Assembly (NCBI GenBank): GCA_001897535.1
Contig: MKTC01000016.1
Span: forward strand, 958-64,957
Direction: 5' to 3'
Source: Bacteroidetes bacterium 37-13
GTDB taxonomy: Bacteria > Bacteroidota > Bacteroidia > Chitinophagales > LD1
Length of the DNA: 64,000 bases
This document shows, piece after piece, positions 9,363 through 18,560 of this stretch. The notes below the pieces were generated by a model. The model saw nothing but the letters and a program-made list of their open reading frames with translations, had not been told where the DNA came from and ran no database searches. The position numbers and the translations under genes are program-made. The first letter of the stretch is position 1. Each line of letters opens with the position of its first letter.

Positions 9363-10457
9363 TCATAATTTGCATGGTGCTGCATTTAAAGCATTTATCC
9401 AGCGCGAAATAAGTGCTACTCCTTCGGTGTGAATTAGTTGTTTCCCCAACTCCGGCATTCTCACTCCGGGATCGTTCGACAGCATTCTGTGTATCACTAT
9501 GGATTCGTTTGCTTTTCCAGGAACAATATCAAAATAATTTCCACCGGTAGCTTTTCCTGCCGCAACAGGAGTTTTGCAAATTCCCAAATTCTCAGGGTTC
9601 TCATTCTCCCAATTTAGATAAAGCCCGGAAGTATAAGCCGGCCCTTTTGGATTGTGGCAATGTCCGCAATTCATATCTAAATAAGCCCTTGCGCGTTGGT
9701 CTAAATTGTAATGTACAGAATCTTCCCAGTTCGGTGTCTTCGGCACTGTTTCAACAGCAGGGAGATTTGAAAGAAGTCCTAATTTTGCCCAACGGCTTAA
9801 TTGATTTTCAGTGCCCTCAGCATACGCATAATCTTTATTCAAATTTCTGATTTTAGGTCCTATCGGAAGGATTTTTGTATTGTTATGCCAATGGCAACCT
9901 TTACACTGATTTTTGCTTGGTACCACATATTCAACACTTTTTTTCGAACCATCAAAATGTATCCAACTCACTTCTTTAAAAGCGCCAATACTATTTAGCG
10001 TTGCTTCTGTTTGTTCATCATTCCAAGTGTATTCTAATGCGTCCCAACCGTTTGCTCTATGCACCAAAAGTCTTGTTTCTATTATCTTCTTATCACCATC
10101 AGGCTTTCTAAAATCTAAAGGATAGTAAAAGTTTTTTACCAAAAAAGAACCTACCGGAAGGTTAAAAGCATCGGTGGTATCATAAGTTGCACTCTTGCCT
10201 TCGGGCACATATACAAAGCGTTTTTTAAAAGCATAGTCGGTAAAAAGAGAAGAGTTTAAATCGTAAGGAATAATGCGCTCGTTAGGTTTTAAATTTTTTA
10301 ATGCACCAATAAAAATATTGTATTCTGAAAGGTTTTTAAAAGGCTCTTTCGCTACATCTAAAGCCAACTTTGCAGGTTGCGAGTTACAACTCACCAATTC
10401 ATAAGCAGCTATTAAAATAAATAAAAACAAAGCGCTAAATGATGCTCTAATTTTCAT
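9363..10457 (-). CDS. SO2930-family diheme c-type cytochrome lipoprotein
   Basis: 364 residues with a lipobox (ELVSC, Cys 24). Two heme c sites are visible: CKGCH (185-189) and CGHCH (264-268). The arrangement, with a beta-rich region before the first heme (LNSSLFTDYAFKKRFVYVP), matches the SO2930 family of diheme cytochromes. Its role is not established. In other genomes it tends to sit beside a parallel beta-helix protein, which is absent here; the neighbours are an SCO protein downstream and a divergent paraoxonase-like lipoprotein. Confidence 0.85.
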   Translation of the reverse strand: MKIRASFSALFLFILIAAYELVSCNSQPAKLALDVAKEPFKNLSEYNIFIGALKNLKPNERIIPYDLNSSLFTDYAFKKRFVYVPEGKSATYDTTDAFNLPVGSFLVKNFYYPLDFRKPDGDKKIIETRLLVHRANGWDALEYTWNDEQTEATLNSIGAFKEVSWIHFDGSKKSVEYVVPSKNQCKGCHWHNNTKILPIGPKIRNLNKDYAYAEGTENQLSRWAKLGLLSNLPAVETVPKTPNWEDSVHYNLDQRARAYLDMNCGHCHNPKGPAYTSGLYLNWENENPENLGICKTPVAAGKATGGNYFDIVPGKANESIVIHRMLSNDPGVRMPELGKQLIHTEGVALISRWINALNAAPCKL

Positions 10458-10554
10458 TCAGCGAAGTTGTGTTATTTAAAACGAATAGCAAACACAAAAA
10501 AATATTTCTAACAGAATTTACCGTAAAGTAAAAAAGAGTTTCACTTTTGTTGAA

Positions 10555-11541
10555 ATGAAAAATCTGATTGCCACATTCGCATTTGCCTTATTGCTTACAG
10601 GCTGCGCACACGTTCCTGAAATTCAAACAAAAGTAAACTCATTCCACACCTTTAATGTGCCAACCGGACCAGAAGATTTTGTATTAGATACTTTAAGTTC
10701 AAACACACCACGCCTGTTGGTTTCGTGTGGTATAAAGCGAAAAGATGACCTTTCAAAAGGTGCGTTTGTTTACATCAATTTACACACTAAAAAGGTTTCC
10801 AATATTCCAACAATTCTTCCGGAAAACATTGCACTGTTTCCACACGGAATCGATTTGCTTAAAATGAACGACAGTTTGTTTTTATATGCTGTAAATCACG
10901 AACCAAAGTTAAAAGGCAAAAAAGATTTCGCACGAAATTCCGTGCTCAAATTTTTACTTCAAAAAGACTCCTTATTTTTTATGAAAAAATATGCTGCCCC
11001 TTGCATTGTAAGCCCAAATGCAGTTTGTGCTTTAGCTGATGGAAATATCTTAGTAACCAATATGAATACCGGAAGTTACTTAAGCAATGGAAATGTTTGC
11101 TATTGCAATAGCGACACTTGTTTCCGTGTTTCAAAAAAGATTTTTTACGCCAATGGAATCACGCGCAACAAAGAGTTTATTTACGTTGCTTCAACCTTAA
11201 AAAACAAAGTATTTCGCTATACTTTTTCAGATAACAAACTACACGAAAATGTAACAGTAGAAAAAGTTTATGGTGGAGATAATTTGCGTATTGTGAACGA
11301 CACACTTTATGTTGCCGCACACTTAAATATCAATAAATTTCTTGGCCATGCAAAAAAAGCAAGCAAACATTCGCCAAGTGCCGTTTACGAAATTCCTTTA
11401 GCTACCATGCAGCCTAAACTTATTTTTTATCACGAAGGCGATTTAATTGATGCAAGTTCAACAGCCATAAAATACAATGGAAAACTTTATATTACAGGGG
11501 TTTTTGACCCTGAAATAATTGAAATAAAACTTACAGAATAA
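10555..11541 (+). CDS. Paraoxonase/SMP-30-like beta-propeller lipoprotein
   Basis: 328 residues with a lipoprotein signal peptide (lipobox LLTGC, Cys 17). The repeats GPEDFVLD (~39-46), FPHGIDLL (~99-106) and SPNAVCALADGNILVTN (~150-166) match the calcium-binding blades of paraoxonase/arylesterase proteins, which hydrolyse lactones and aryl esters. The catalytic role is inferred from family resemblance only. A CACTTTTG -7-like box (10542-10549) ends 5 bases before the ATG, suggesting a very short leader. It ends 3 bases from the convergent cytochrome peroxidase gene. Confidence 0.7.
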   Translation: MKNLIATFAFALLLTGCAHVPEIQTKVNSFHTFNVPTGPEDFVLDTLSSNTPRLLVSCGIKRKDDLSKGAFVYINLHTKKVSNIPTILPENIALFPHGIDLLKMNDSLFLYAVNHEPKLKGKKDFARNSVLKFLLQKDSLFFMKKYAAPCIVSPNAVCALADGNILVTNMNTGSYLSNGNVCYCNSDTCFRVSKKIFYANGITRNKEFIYVASTLKNKVFRYTFSDNKLHENVTVEKVYGGDNLRIVNDTLYVAAHLNINKFLGHAKKASKHSPSAVYEIPLATMQPKLIFYHEGDLIDASSTAIKYNGKLYITGVFDPEIIEIKLTE

Positions 11542-11544
11542 AGG

Positions 11545-12675
11545 CTATTTAAACGGATTTGAAAAAGCGGTATCACTCACAAAACTTGCATCGTCTAAGG
11601 TTTTTAAAAATGCAATTAAATCGCTTTTTTCCTGTGCTGTTAAATGCAATCCACCTTGGTTAATCTTCTTCATGTTTGGTGAAATATTTGGCGAATAACG
11701 CAAGCTATCGCTATAAAAATTCACCACTTGCTCTAAGGTTTCAAATCTACCATCGCGCATGTATGGATAAGTATAAGACAGGTTTCGCACCGAAGGCACT
11801 TTAAATTTTCCATAATCATCGGTTGAGCCTGTAACTTTTCCCAGCCCAATATCTTTTACATCGGCTAAAGTTGCCGCACTGTCTAATGCGTTATTTAAAA
11901 ACTCATTATTGGTAAAAGTCAAGTACGGGCCATCAGTATGGCAGTGAAAACAATCGCCTTTTTCTGTACTAAAAATAGCCAACCCTCTTTGTTCTGCATC
12001 GCTTAAAGTATAAAGCCCTCGAAGCGATTTATCGTAATTAGAATTTGTAGAAATCATAGTGCGCATAAACATGCCGATGGCTCTAAAAATCTTATCTTCT
12101 GTGATAGTTCCGGGTCTGCCAAATGCTTTCTTAAAAAGCGGAACATAATCTGTTCTTTTCTCAATTTTAGAAACTGCTTGAGCAGCATTAAAGTGTTGTT
12201 CATCTAAAAGAGCATCATGCGAAGCTGCTTCCAGCGAAGGTTGTCTTCCGTCCCAAAAAAGCTGCCTCATCCAAATAGAATTTTGCAACGATGGTGTGTT
12301 GCGTTTGGTTGGCCCACTCAGGTTCATGCTAAACTGCTTTCCTTCATCAGAAAAGGCAAACTCCGGTTTGTGGCAACTGCCACAACTTAAAGTGCTATCG
12401 GCAGAAACTATTGGATCCCAAAACAACATTCGTCCTAAGCGAATGCCTTCAACTGTGAAAGTAGAATCCGGAAACCTGCGAAATCTATTTGAAGGGCTTG
12501 GTCTTTGTAAAGAATATGGCGTGCCCACATACAAGCTATCGGGGTCATTTGAATTCGGATCGGGCTCAATATTTTTATCGGGTTTGCAACCTGCAATTCC
12601 TAATAAAAATAATAGAACTGTGGCAAGTGAAACTTTCACTAAACTGCTAAGCAATTTTTCAATTTTCAATTTCAT
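11545..12675 (-). CDS. Diheme cytochrome c peroxidase/MauG-family lipoprotein (MbnH-like by context)
   Basis: 376 residues. A lipoprotein signal (lipobox GIAGC, Cys 30) is followed by two heme c sites, CGSCH (98-102) and CFHCH (242-246). Other landmarks are RLGRMLFWDP, RNTPSLQNSIW, FWDGR and PYMRDGRFETLEQVV near the C-terminus. The family covers bacterial cytochrome c peroxidases and MauG-type enzymes that oxidise protein residues. It lies 6 bases downstream of the MbnP-like gene on the same strand. Known MbnH-MbnP pairs have this gene content, with MbnH oxidising a Trp in MbnP. The pairing is seen; the shared function is inferred. Confidence 0.88.
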   Translation of the reverse strand: MKLKIEKLLSSLVKVSLATVLLFLLGIAGCKPDKNIEPDPNSNDPDSLYVGTPYSLQRPSPSNRFRRFPDSTFTVEGIRLGRMLFWDPIVSADSTLSCGSCHKPEFAFSDEGKQFSMNLSGPTKRNTPSLQNSIWMRQLFWDGRQPSLEAASHDALLDEQHFNAAQAVSKIEKRTDYVPLFKKAFGRPGTITEDKIFRAIGMFMRTMISTNSNYDKSLRGLYTLSDAEQRGLAIFSTEKGDCFHCHTDGPYLTFTNNEFLNNALDSAATLADVKDIGLGKVTGSTDDYGKFKVPSVRNLSYTYPYMRDGRFETLEQVVNFYSDSLRYSPNISPNMKKINQGGLHLTAQEKSDLIAFLKTLDDASFVSDTAFSNPFK

Positions 12676-12681
12676 TTTTGC

Positions 12682-13428
12682 TTACTCTATCGTAAATGCT
12701 TTTGAAAAATTTTCAGCAAATTTTATTGCGGTATCGTAGTTTTTGCTGTTTGTTTTATCGGAGTGTGTGTAGCTTTCTTCGTAATTAGAAATATCAATAT
12801 CGCTTATCCCATTTCTGAAAATTTTATCAATATCTAAACGAAAAGTAAGCGTATTATTTCCTTCAGCAATGTTTAAACTTTTCAAAACTTCAACTGTTTT
12901 ATACAATTCATCTGAACCAACATCATAAATCAGCAAATTGTCAAACTTATCGCTGCCATCAACATCGCTTCTGCCTTCCATTCGCACAAAAATATATTTA
13001 AGCCAGCCCCAATACATTGAACTGTACAAATGGCGCGGGTCGCTATCTGCAACATCATCGGGCAACATGTTATTTTGCGCAGCAGTTAATCCCACTCCAA
13101 ACTTCACTTTTTTAAAGTGCGTTACCGGAATATTTTTAATAACAAGTGTTTGCGTTGAAGGGGTTTCATAATCCACGCAAACCAAATCAGTAAGTTTTAC
13201 TTCTGTGTTATCATCTTTCACCAAAGCAATGTTTGAAAGGAAATATTTAAACTTTTCAATTTTATACTTGTAGCTTGCAGAATCAATATATTCTGACTTT
13301 AAAACCAAATTTTGATTATTGAATTTGGCAGTAAAATTCAATGTAAGGTCGGCTGTTTTTTCTTTCTTGCTGCAAGCACTTATTCCAAAAATAGTAAGCA
13401 TTACGGCAAGCGATAAAAGATTTTTCAT
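12682..13428 (-). CDS. MbnP-like lipoprotein
   Basis: 248 residues from the ATG at 13428; the frame runs upstream to 13515 but only the 13428 start gives a clean lipoprotein signal (lipobox FGISAC). The mature protein is beta-rich with an MYWGWLKYIFVRMEG segment typical of MbnP-family proteins, extracytoplasmic copper-binding proteins linked to methanobactin and copper uptake. The only two Trp residues are in that WGW segment. The diheme enzyme gene follows after 6 bases. Together with the nearby SCO protein this suggests periplasmic copper handling, but no copper transporter is adjacent. Confidence 0.75.
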   Translation of the reverse strand: MKNLLSLAVMLTIFGISACSKKEKTADLTLNFTAKFNNQNLVLKSEYIDSASYKYKIEKFKYFLSNIALVKDDNTEVKLTDLVCVDYETPSTQTLVIKNIPVTHFKKVKFGVGLTAAQNNMLPDDVADSDPRHLYSSMYWGWLKYIFVRMEGRSDVDGSDKFDNLLIYDVGSDELYKTVEVLKSLNIAEGNNTLTFRLDIDKIFRNGISDIDISNYEESYTHSDKTNSKNYDTAIKFAENFSKAFTIE

Positions 13429-13503
13429 AACTAAACAAATATGGTTGGAAAGATAAGATTTATTGCAAAGAAGTTGCTTGTAAATAAAATCTATTCTAAA
13501 ACA

Positions 13504-13534
13504 TTTGTTAAGCAAGCGTAGTCTATTACTTTCG
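13504..13534 (+). promoter_or_regulatory. Promoter of the nucleotide-sugar operon
   Basis: TTTG (13504-13507), a 19-base spacer and TACTTTCG (13527-13534) match the Bacteroidota sigma-70 pattern TTTG-N19-TAnnTTTG almost perfectly. It lies 34 bases before the ATG at 13569. Confidence 0.65.
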
Positions 13535-13568
13535 CCCTTCTTTTTTACTTTAAAATAACTTTTTGCAC

Positions 13569-14543
13569 ATGCAAAGAAAAAGGGTTTTAATTACCGGAGC
13601 AGCAGGATTTTTAGGCTCTCATTTATGCGATAGATTTATTAAGGAAAACTACCATGTTATAGGCATGGATAATTTAATAACAGGCGATTTAAAGAATATT
13701 GAACACCTTTTTAAGTTAGAAAATTTCGAGTTTTACAACTGTGATGTGTCCAAGTTTGTACACGTTCCTGGAGAGTTAAATTATATTTTGCATTTTGCAT
13801 CTCCGGCTTCGCCAATTGATTATTTAAAAATTCCTATCCAAACTTTAAAAGTTGGTTCGCTTGGCACACATAATTTATTGGGCTTAGCGAAAGCAAAACA
13901 AGCACGCATTTTGGTAGCTTCAACTTCTGAAGTTTATGGCGACCCATTAGTTCATCCGCAAAACGAAGATTATTGGGGAAATGTAAACCCGATTGGGCCG
14001 CGCGGTGTTTATGATGAGGCAAAACGCTTTCAAGAAGCCATTACAATGGCTTATCACACTTATCACGGATTAGAAACAAGAATTGTGCGCATTTTTAATA
14101 CTTACGGGCCAAGAATGAGACTGAACGATGGCAGAGTGCTTCCTGCATTTATTGGGCAAGCATTGCGCGGTGAAGATTTAACCATGTTTGGCGATGGTAG
14201 CCAAACACGCTCTTTTTGCTATGTAGATGATTTAGTAGAAGGAATTTATCGTTTACTTTTAAGTGATTATCACTTACCGGTAAACATTGGAAACCCTGAT
14301 GAAATTACCATTAAAGAGTTTGGAGAAGAAATTTTAAAACTAACAGGCGCTAACCAAAAACTAATTTCAAAGCCACTACCGGTTGATGACCCAAAACAAC
14401 GCAAACCGGATATTACGCGCGCTAAAGAAATTCTTGGATGGCAGCCGAAAGTGAACCGCTCCGAAGGCTTGAAAATAACTTACGAATACTTTAAAAACCT
14501 GCCGAAAGAAATTTTATTTGATTCACGCCATAAATTTGAATAA
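13569..14543 (+). CDS. UDP-glucuronate decarboxylase (UDP-xylose synthase)
   Basis: Short-chain dehydrogenase/epimerase-type enzyme converting UDP-glucuronate to UDP-xylose with bound NAD+. The NAD-binding [10 protein letters not shown] is near residue 10-19, the STSEVYG segment follows, and the catalytic YDEAK (Tyr-x-x-x-Lys) is near 155. [10 protein letters not shown] and [18 protein letters not shown] match the UXS family. An upstream TTG at 13563 is in frame, but the ATG at 13569 gives the normal N-terminus ([10 protein letters not shown]). First gene of a four-gene operon. Its substrate could come from the UDP-glucose dehydrogenase at 32067-33374. Confidence 0.9.
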   Translation: MQRKRVLITGAAGFLGSHLCDRFIKENYHVIGMDNLITGDLKNIEHLFKLENFEFYNCDVSKFVHVPGELNYILHFASPASPIDYLKIPIQTLKVGSLGTHNLLGLAKAKQARILVASTSEVYGDPLVHPQNEDYWGNVNPIGPRGVYDEAKRFQEAITMAYHTYHGLETRIVRIFNTYGPRMRLNDGRVLPAFIGQALRGEDLTMFGDGSQTRSFCYVDDLVEGIYRLLLSDYHLPVNIGNPDEITIKEFGEEILKLTGANQKLISKPLPVDDPKQRKPDITRAKEILGWQPKVNRSEGLKITYEYFKNLPKEILFDSRHKFE

Positions 14544-14549
14544 CAGTAT

Positions 14550-15125
14550 ATGCAACAAGACTTTTTTTCGCACGAAACAGCTATAGTTGATGAAGGCTGT
14601 AAAATTGGAAAAGGCACTAAAATATGGCACTTCAGCCATGTAATGCCGAATTGCACTATTGGCGAAAATTGCAACATTGGACAAAATGTAGTAATAAGCC
14701 CCGAAGTAATTTTGGGTAATAACGTAAAAGTGCAAAACAACGTTTCAATTTATACCGGAGTGGAATGTGAAGACGATGTTTTCTTAGGCCCATCAATGGT
14801 TTTCACCAATGTTACCAACCCAAGAAGCGCGGTAAATAGAAGAGGACAATACGCCAAAACAGTTGTAAAAAAAGGCGCTTCAATAGGTGCAAACGCCACT
14901 ATTGTTTGCGGGCACGACATTGGTGAATTTGCCTTTATCGGTGCCGGTGCGGTAGTTACTAAACATATTCCTGCGTATGCACTTGTGGTAGGAAATCCTG
15001 CAAAACAAATCGGCTGGATGAGCGAATACGGACATCGTTTATCATTTGATAAAAATGGCATTGCGGTTTGCGAAGAAAGTAAAGAGCAATACGAATTAAA
15101 AAACGGAGCAGTAAGAAAACTATAA
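14550..15125 (+). CDS. WbpD-like UDP-amino-uronate N-acetyltransferase
   Basis: 191-residue left-handed beta-helix acetyltransferase made of hexapeptide repeats ([31 protein letters not shown]). It ends with [17 protein letters not shown], characteristic of WbpD/WlbB enzymes. These acetylate the 3-amino group of UDP-2-acetamido-3-amino-2,3-dideoxy-glucuronate on the way to UDP-GlcNAc3NAcA for surface polysaccharides. It starts 6 bases after the preceding gene. The matching aminotransferase (WbpE-like) is at 30921-32057, in a different operon. Confidence 0.88.
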   Translation: MQQDFFSHETAIVDEGCKIGKGTKIWHFSHVMPNCTIGENCNIGQNVVISPEVILGNNVKVQNNVSIYTGVECEDDVFLGPSMVFTNVTNPRSAVNRRGQYAKTVVKKGASIGANATIVCGHDIGEFAFIGAGAVVTKHIPAYALVVGNPAKQIGWMSEYGHRLSFDKNGIAVCEESKEQYELKNGAVRKL

Positions 15126-15167
15126 TAGAAAATATACTAAAGCAACAATTAAATTGAATCAAAAAAA

Positions 15168-16457
15168 ATGGTAGAAGAATTACTTAAAAAAGAAAAGAAA
15201 TTAGCAGTTATCGGATTAGGCTACGTTGGTTTGCCTATTGCATTGGAGTTTGCAAAAACTGTTTCGGTAATTGGTTTTGATATTAGCCAAAAGCGTGTGG
15301 AGATGATGCGCAACGGTATTGACCCAAGCGAAGAATTAGACAGTACGGAATTTGAAAACCGCGATATACAATTTACTGCAGATTTAGAAGATTTAAAAGC
15401 CGCAAACTTTTTTATTGTAGCCGTACCCACTCCGGTTGACGACCACAACGTGCCAGATTTAAAACCCGTGCTTGCCGCTTCGCGCACTATTGGAAAGGTA
15501 ATTAAAAAAGGCGATTATGTGGTGTATGAAAGCACAGTTTACCCGGGCTGCACCGAAGAAGATTGCCTTCCGGTAATCGAAAAAGTTTCAGGCTTAAAAA
15601 TGGGTAAGGATTTTAAATTAGGCTATTCCCCTGAAAGAATAAATCCGGGCGATAAAAACCATACGCTTACCAAAATTGTAAAAGTGGTTTCAGGTTGTGA
15701 TGAAGAAAGTTTAGACATTGTTGCCCGCACCTACGAAATTGTAGTAAAAGCAGGCGTACACCGCGCCAGCTCTATTAAAGTAGCAGAAGCCGCAAAAATT
15801 ATTGAGAACACTCAGCGCGATTTAAACATCGCTTTAATGAATGAACTTTCGCATATTTTTTCACTCATGGGAATAAATACTTACGAAGTTTTAGAAGCAG
15901 CGGGAACTAAATGGAATTTCTTGAAGTTTTCTCCCGGCTTAGTTGGTGGACACTGCATTGGCGTAGATCCATATTACCTTACTTACAAAGCAGCTTCACT
16001 CGGCTACACACCGGAAGTAATACTTGCCGGAAGAAAAACAAACGATGGAATGGGAGCTTACATTTCTAAAAAATTGGTTCAGCAATTGATTAAAAAGAAT
16101 AAGCAAATACCGCAAACAAGAGTACTTGTGATGGGCGCTACTTTTAAAGAAAACGTAAGCGATATTCGCAATAGCAAGGTAGTAGATGTAATTAAAGAAC
16201 TAATAAATTACTCGGTAAATGTAGATGTAATAGATCCATTTGCAGACCATGAAGATTTTCACCACGAATACGGAATACATTTAGTAAAAGAAGCAGGAAA
16301 AGAATACGATGCTGTTGTTGTAGCCGTAAACCACGAACAATACAGCCACTTAAAAGATGCTGACTTTAAAAAAGTTTTGAAAGAAGACGGCATTATTGTA
16401 GATGTAAAAGGAACGCTTAGAAAAAATGTGAAAGCATTTGACTATTGGAGTTTGTAA
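15168..16457 (+). CDS. UDP-N-acetylhexosamine 6-dehydrogenase
   Basis: 429-residue NAD-dependent nucleotide sugar dehydrogenase. An N-terminal Rossmann motif (AVIGLGYVGLPIA, 13-25), the PTPVDD loop and the catalytic-Cys segment PGLVGGHCIGVDPYYL (256-271, Cys 263) place it with the TviB/WbpO/WbpA group that oxidises UDP-GlcNAc or UDP-GalNAc to the uronic acid. The AAGTKWNFLKF segment resembles the UDP-GalNAc type, but the neighbouring WbpD-like gene would fit UDP-GlcNAc; the substrate cannot be decided from sequence alone. It is 42 bases after the acetyltransferase gene. Confidence 0.88.
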   Translation: MVEELLKKEKKLAVIGLGYVGLPIALEFAKTVSVIGFDISQKRVEMMRNGIDPSEELDSTEFENRDIQFTADLEDLKAANFFIVAVPTPVDDHNVPDLKPVLAASRTIGKVIKKGDYVVYESTVYPGCTEEDCLPVIEKVSGLKMGKDFKLGYSPERINPGDKNHTLTKIVKVVSGCDEESLDIVARTYEIVVKAGVHRASSIKVAEAAKIIENTQRDLNIALMNELSHIFSLMGINTYEVLEAAGTKWNFLKFSPGLVGGHCIGVDPYYLTYKAASLGYTPEVILAGRKTNDGMGAYISKKLVQQLIKKNKQIPQTRVLVMGATFKENVSDIRNSKVVDVIKELINYSVNVDVIDPFADHEDFHHEYGIHLVKEAGKEYDAVVVAVNHEQYSHLKDADFKKVLKEDGIIVDVKGTLRKNVKAFDYWSL

Positions 16458-16476
16458 TTGATAATTTCACTTGAAT

Positions 16477-17547
16477 ATGAAAAAAATACTTGTTACCGGA
16501 GGTGCCGGATTTATCGGTTCGCATGTGGTTAGATTGTTTGTTACAAAATATTCTAACCATCACATTGTAAACGTTGATAAACTTACCTATGCAGGCAATT
16601 TAGAAAACCTAAAAGACATTGAAAACGCCTCTAATTACTCTTTTGTGAAAGGAGATATTACCGATGCCGCTTTTGTAGATAAACTATTTGATGAACACGA
16701 TTTTGCGGCAGTAGTGCATTTAGCTGCCGAAAGTCATGTAGATAGAAGCATCAGCAATCCTTTAGATTTTGTACTTACCAATGTGGTAGGAACCGTGAAT
16801 TTATTAAACGCTGCAAAAAAAATTTGGCATTGTTCAAAAGACAAACCATTGCCACAAAACAAAATATTTTACCATGTTTCTACCGATGAAGTTTATGGCT
16901 CGCTTGGCGAAACAGGCTACTTTTTAGAAACAACACCTTACGACCCACAATCGCCTTACTCTGCTTCAAAAGCATCGAGCGACCATTTCGTGAGAGCCTA
17001 TTTCAACACCTTTAATTTGCCGGTTGTTTTAAGCAACTGCTCAAATAATTATGGTTCACATCAGTTTCCGGAGAAACTTATTCCGCTCTTCATAAAAAAT
17101 ATTCGCGATAAAAAATCGCTGCCCGTTTATGGCGATGGAAAATATACCCGCGATTGGCTTTTTGTTGAAGACCACGCTACCGCAATTGACACCATTTTGC
17201 ACAATGGAAAACTGGGCGAAACCTACAATATTGGTGGATTTAACGAATGGCAAAACATCAACTTAATAAAGTTGCTTTGCAAAGTAATGGATAAAAAATT
17301 AGGACGAGCAGAGGGCGAAAGCGAGCAGTTAATTACCTACATAAAAGACCGCCCGGGCCACGACAGACGCTATGCTATTGATGCTTCTAAGTTAAACCAA
17401 TCACTTGGCTGGAAACCATCAGTAACTTTTGAAGAAGGTTTAGAGCGCACTGTAGAATGGTATCTTGAAAACGAGACTTGGCTTAACAATGTTACCAGCG
17501 GCAATTACCAAAAATACTATGCTGCGCAGTATGAAACTGCTGAATAA
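16477..17547 (+). CDS. rfbB: dTDP-glucose 4,6-dehydratase
   Basis: 356-residue extended SDR enzyme making dTDP-4-keto-6-deoxy-glucose, the precursor of rhamnose and other deoxysugars. Landmarks are TGGAGFIGSHVVRLF, HLAAESHVDRSI, STDEVYGSLGE with catalytic Asp-Glu, and YSASKASSDH with the catalytic Tyr and Lys; NCSNNYGSHQFPEKLIPL is diagnostic of RfbB. An in-frame TTG at 16471 precedes the ATG at 16477, which is preferred. It is the last gene of the operon and a strong terminator follows. No rfbA, rfbC or rfbD lies in the window. Confidence 0.94.
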   Translation: MKKILVTGGAGFIGSHVVRLFVTKYSNHHIVNVDKLTYAGNLENLKDIENASNYSFVKGDITDAAFVDKLFDEHDFAAVVHLAAESHVDRSISNPLDFVLTNVVGTVNLLNAAKKIWHCSKDKPLPQNKIFYHVSTDEVYGSLGETGYFLETTPYDPQSPYSASKASSDHFVRAYFNTFNLPVVLSNCSNNYGSHQFPEKLIPLFIKNIRDKKSLPVYGDGKYTRDWLFVEDHATAIDTILHNGKLGETYNIGGFNEWQNINLIKLLCKVMDKKLGRAEGESEQLITYIKDRPGHDRRYAIDASKLNQSLGWKPSVTFEEGLERTVEWYLENETWLNNVTSGNYQKYYAAQYETAE

Positions 17548-17576
17548 TAAAAATTAAAAGTTTACTTGTAATATTG

Positions 17577-17618
17577 AAACCGATAGTACTTTATCTGCTA
17601 TCGGTTTTATTTTTTTCA
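17577..17618 (+). terminator. Rho-independent terminator of the nucleotide-sugar operon
   Basis: A 10-bp perfect stem (17577-17586 with 17598-17607) with an 11-base loop is followed by a T-rich run. It lies 30 bases after the rfbB stop codon. Confidence 0.85.
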
Positions 17619-17631
17619 TTCCATTACAATA

Positions 17632-18519
17632 ATGCAGGAACAGAATAACAACAAAAAAGAACCACACTATTTAATAGACGGCACTAAAAAGTTTATTAGA
17701 GATGTAAACCAAGTTATTGATTTACGTAATCGCATTCATCAAATAATTTTTGATTCGCGAACACCTTTAGGCAAGCTCTTTGATATTGTTTTAATGCTAT
17801 TCATTTTAGTAAGTGTTATCACGGTTGTGCTTCACAGTGTACCTACTATAAGAGCAAAATACGATACCTTACTTTACTCCTTAGACTGGTTTTTTACCAT
17901 TTGTTTTTTGGTTGAATATGGACTAAGAGTTTTTTCTGCCAAGAATCGAAAAGCATACATTTTCGGTTTTTGGGGAGTATTAGATTTTATTGCTGTTTTT
18001 CCTTCTGTTGTGGCACTAATTATTGTTGGGCATCCAACTATTCAAGTAATAAGAGTTGTGCGTTTGCTAAGAGTATTTAAAGTGCTGCGGCTCTTGCGGT
18101 TTATTGCCGAAGGTTATGCGCTTATGCGCATACTGCGTGCTAGTTTTTACAAAATAACGGTGTTTATGTCTTTTATTTTTGTATTAGTTATTTTGTTAGG
18201 CTCTGCCATGTATGTAATAGAAAGTGGGAATCCCGGGTTTGAAAGTATTCCAAATAGCATTTACTGGGGAATTGTAACCATTACCACAGTTGGCTTTGGC
18301 GATGTTACTCCAAGTACAGCACTCGGAAAATTTGTTTCCTCTCTTATCATGTTAGCCGGTTATGCTTTAATTGCTGTTCCAACCATAATTATTGGTAGCG
18401 AAACCGTAAACGACAAAAACAGAAAACAATTTCCTTGCCCGCAATGCCACCACCAAAATTACTACAGCCACAAATATTGCAGTGAGTGTGGCAACTTCTT
18501 TTTAGATGATGAAAATTAA
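17632..18519 (+). CDS. Voltage-gated K+ channel with C-terminal zinc ribbon
   Basis: 295-residue inner-membrane channel. Six helices are apparent. S4 is the Arg-rich VIRVVRLLRVFKVLRLLR (139-156). The pore loop carries the K+ selectivity filter TVGFGD (219-224), and S6 follows (about 236-255). The cytosolic tail ends in a Cys4 zinc ribbon: CPQC (269-272) and CSEC (283-286). The ribbon is not part of the usual Kv core and could tether or gate the channel. An N-terminal cytosolic stretch of ~45 residues is polar. The gene stands alone between a terminator and a convergent T9SS gene. Confidence 0.92.
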   Translation: MQEQNNNKKEPHYLIDGTKKFIRDVNQVIDLRNRIHQIIFDSRTPLGKLFDIVLMLFILVSVITVVLHSVPTIRAKYDTLLYSLDWFFTICFLVEYGLRVFSAKNRKAYIFGFWGVLDFIAVFPSVVALIIVGHPTIQVIRVVRLLRVFKVLRLLRFIAEGYALMRILRASFYKITVFMSFIFVLVILLGSAMYVIESGNPGFESIPNSIYWGIVTITTVGFGDVTPSTALGKFVSSLIMLAGYALIAVPTIIIGSETVNDKNRKQFPCPQCHHQNYYSHKYCSECGNFFLDDEN

Positions 18520-18560
18520 TACTAGCAAGGCAGCCAATGAAAAAGATTAGTTCTATTCCT

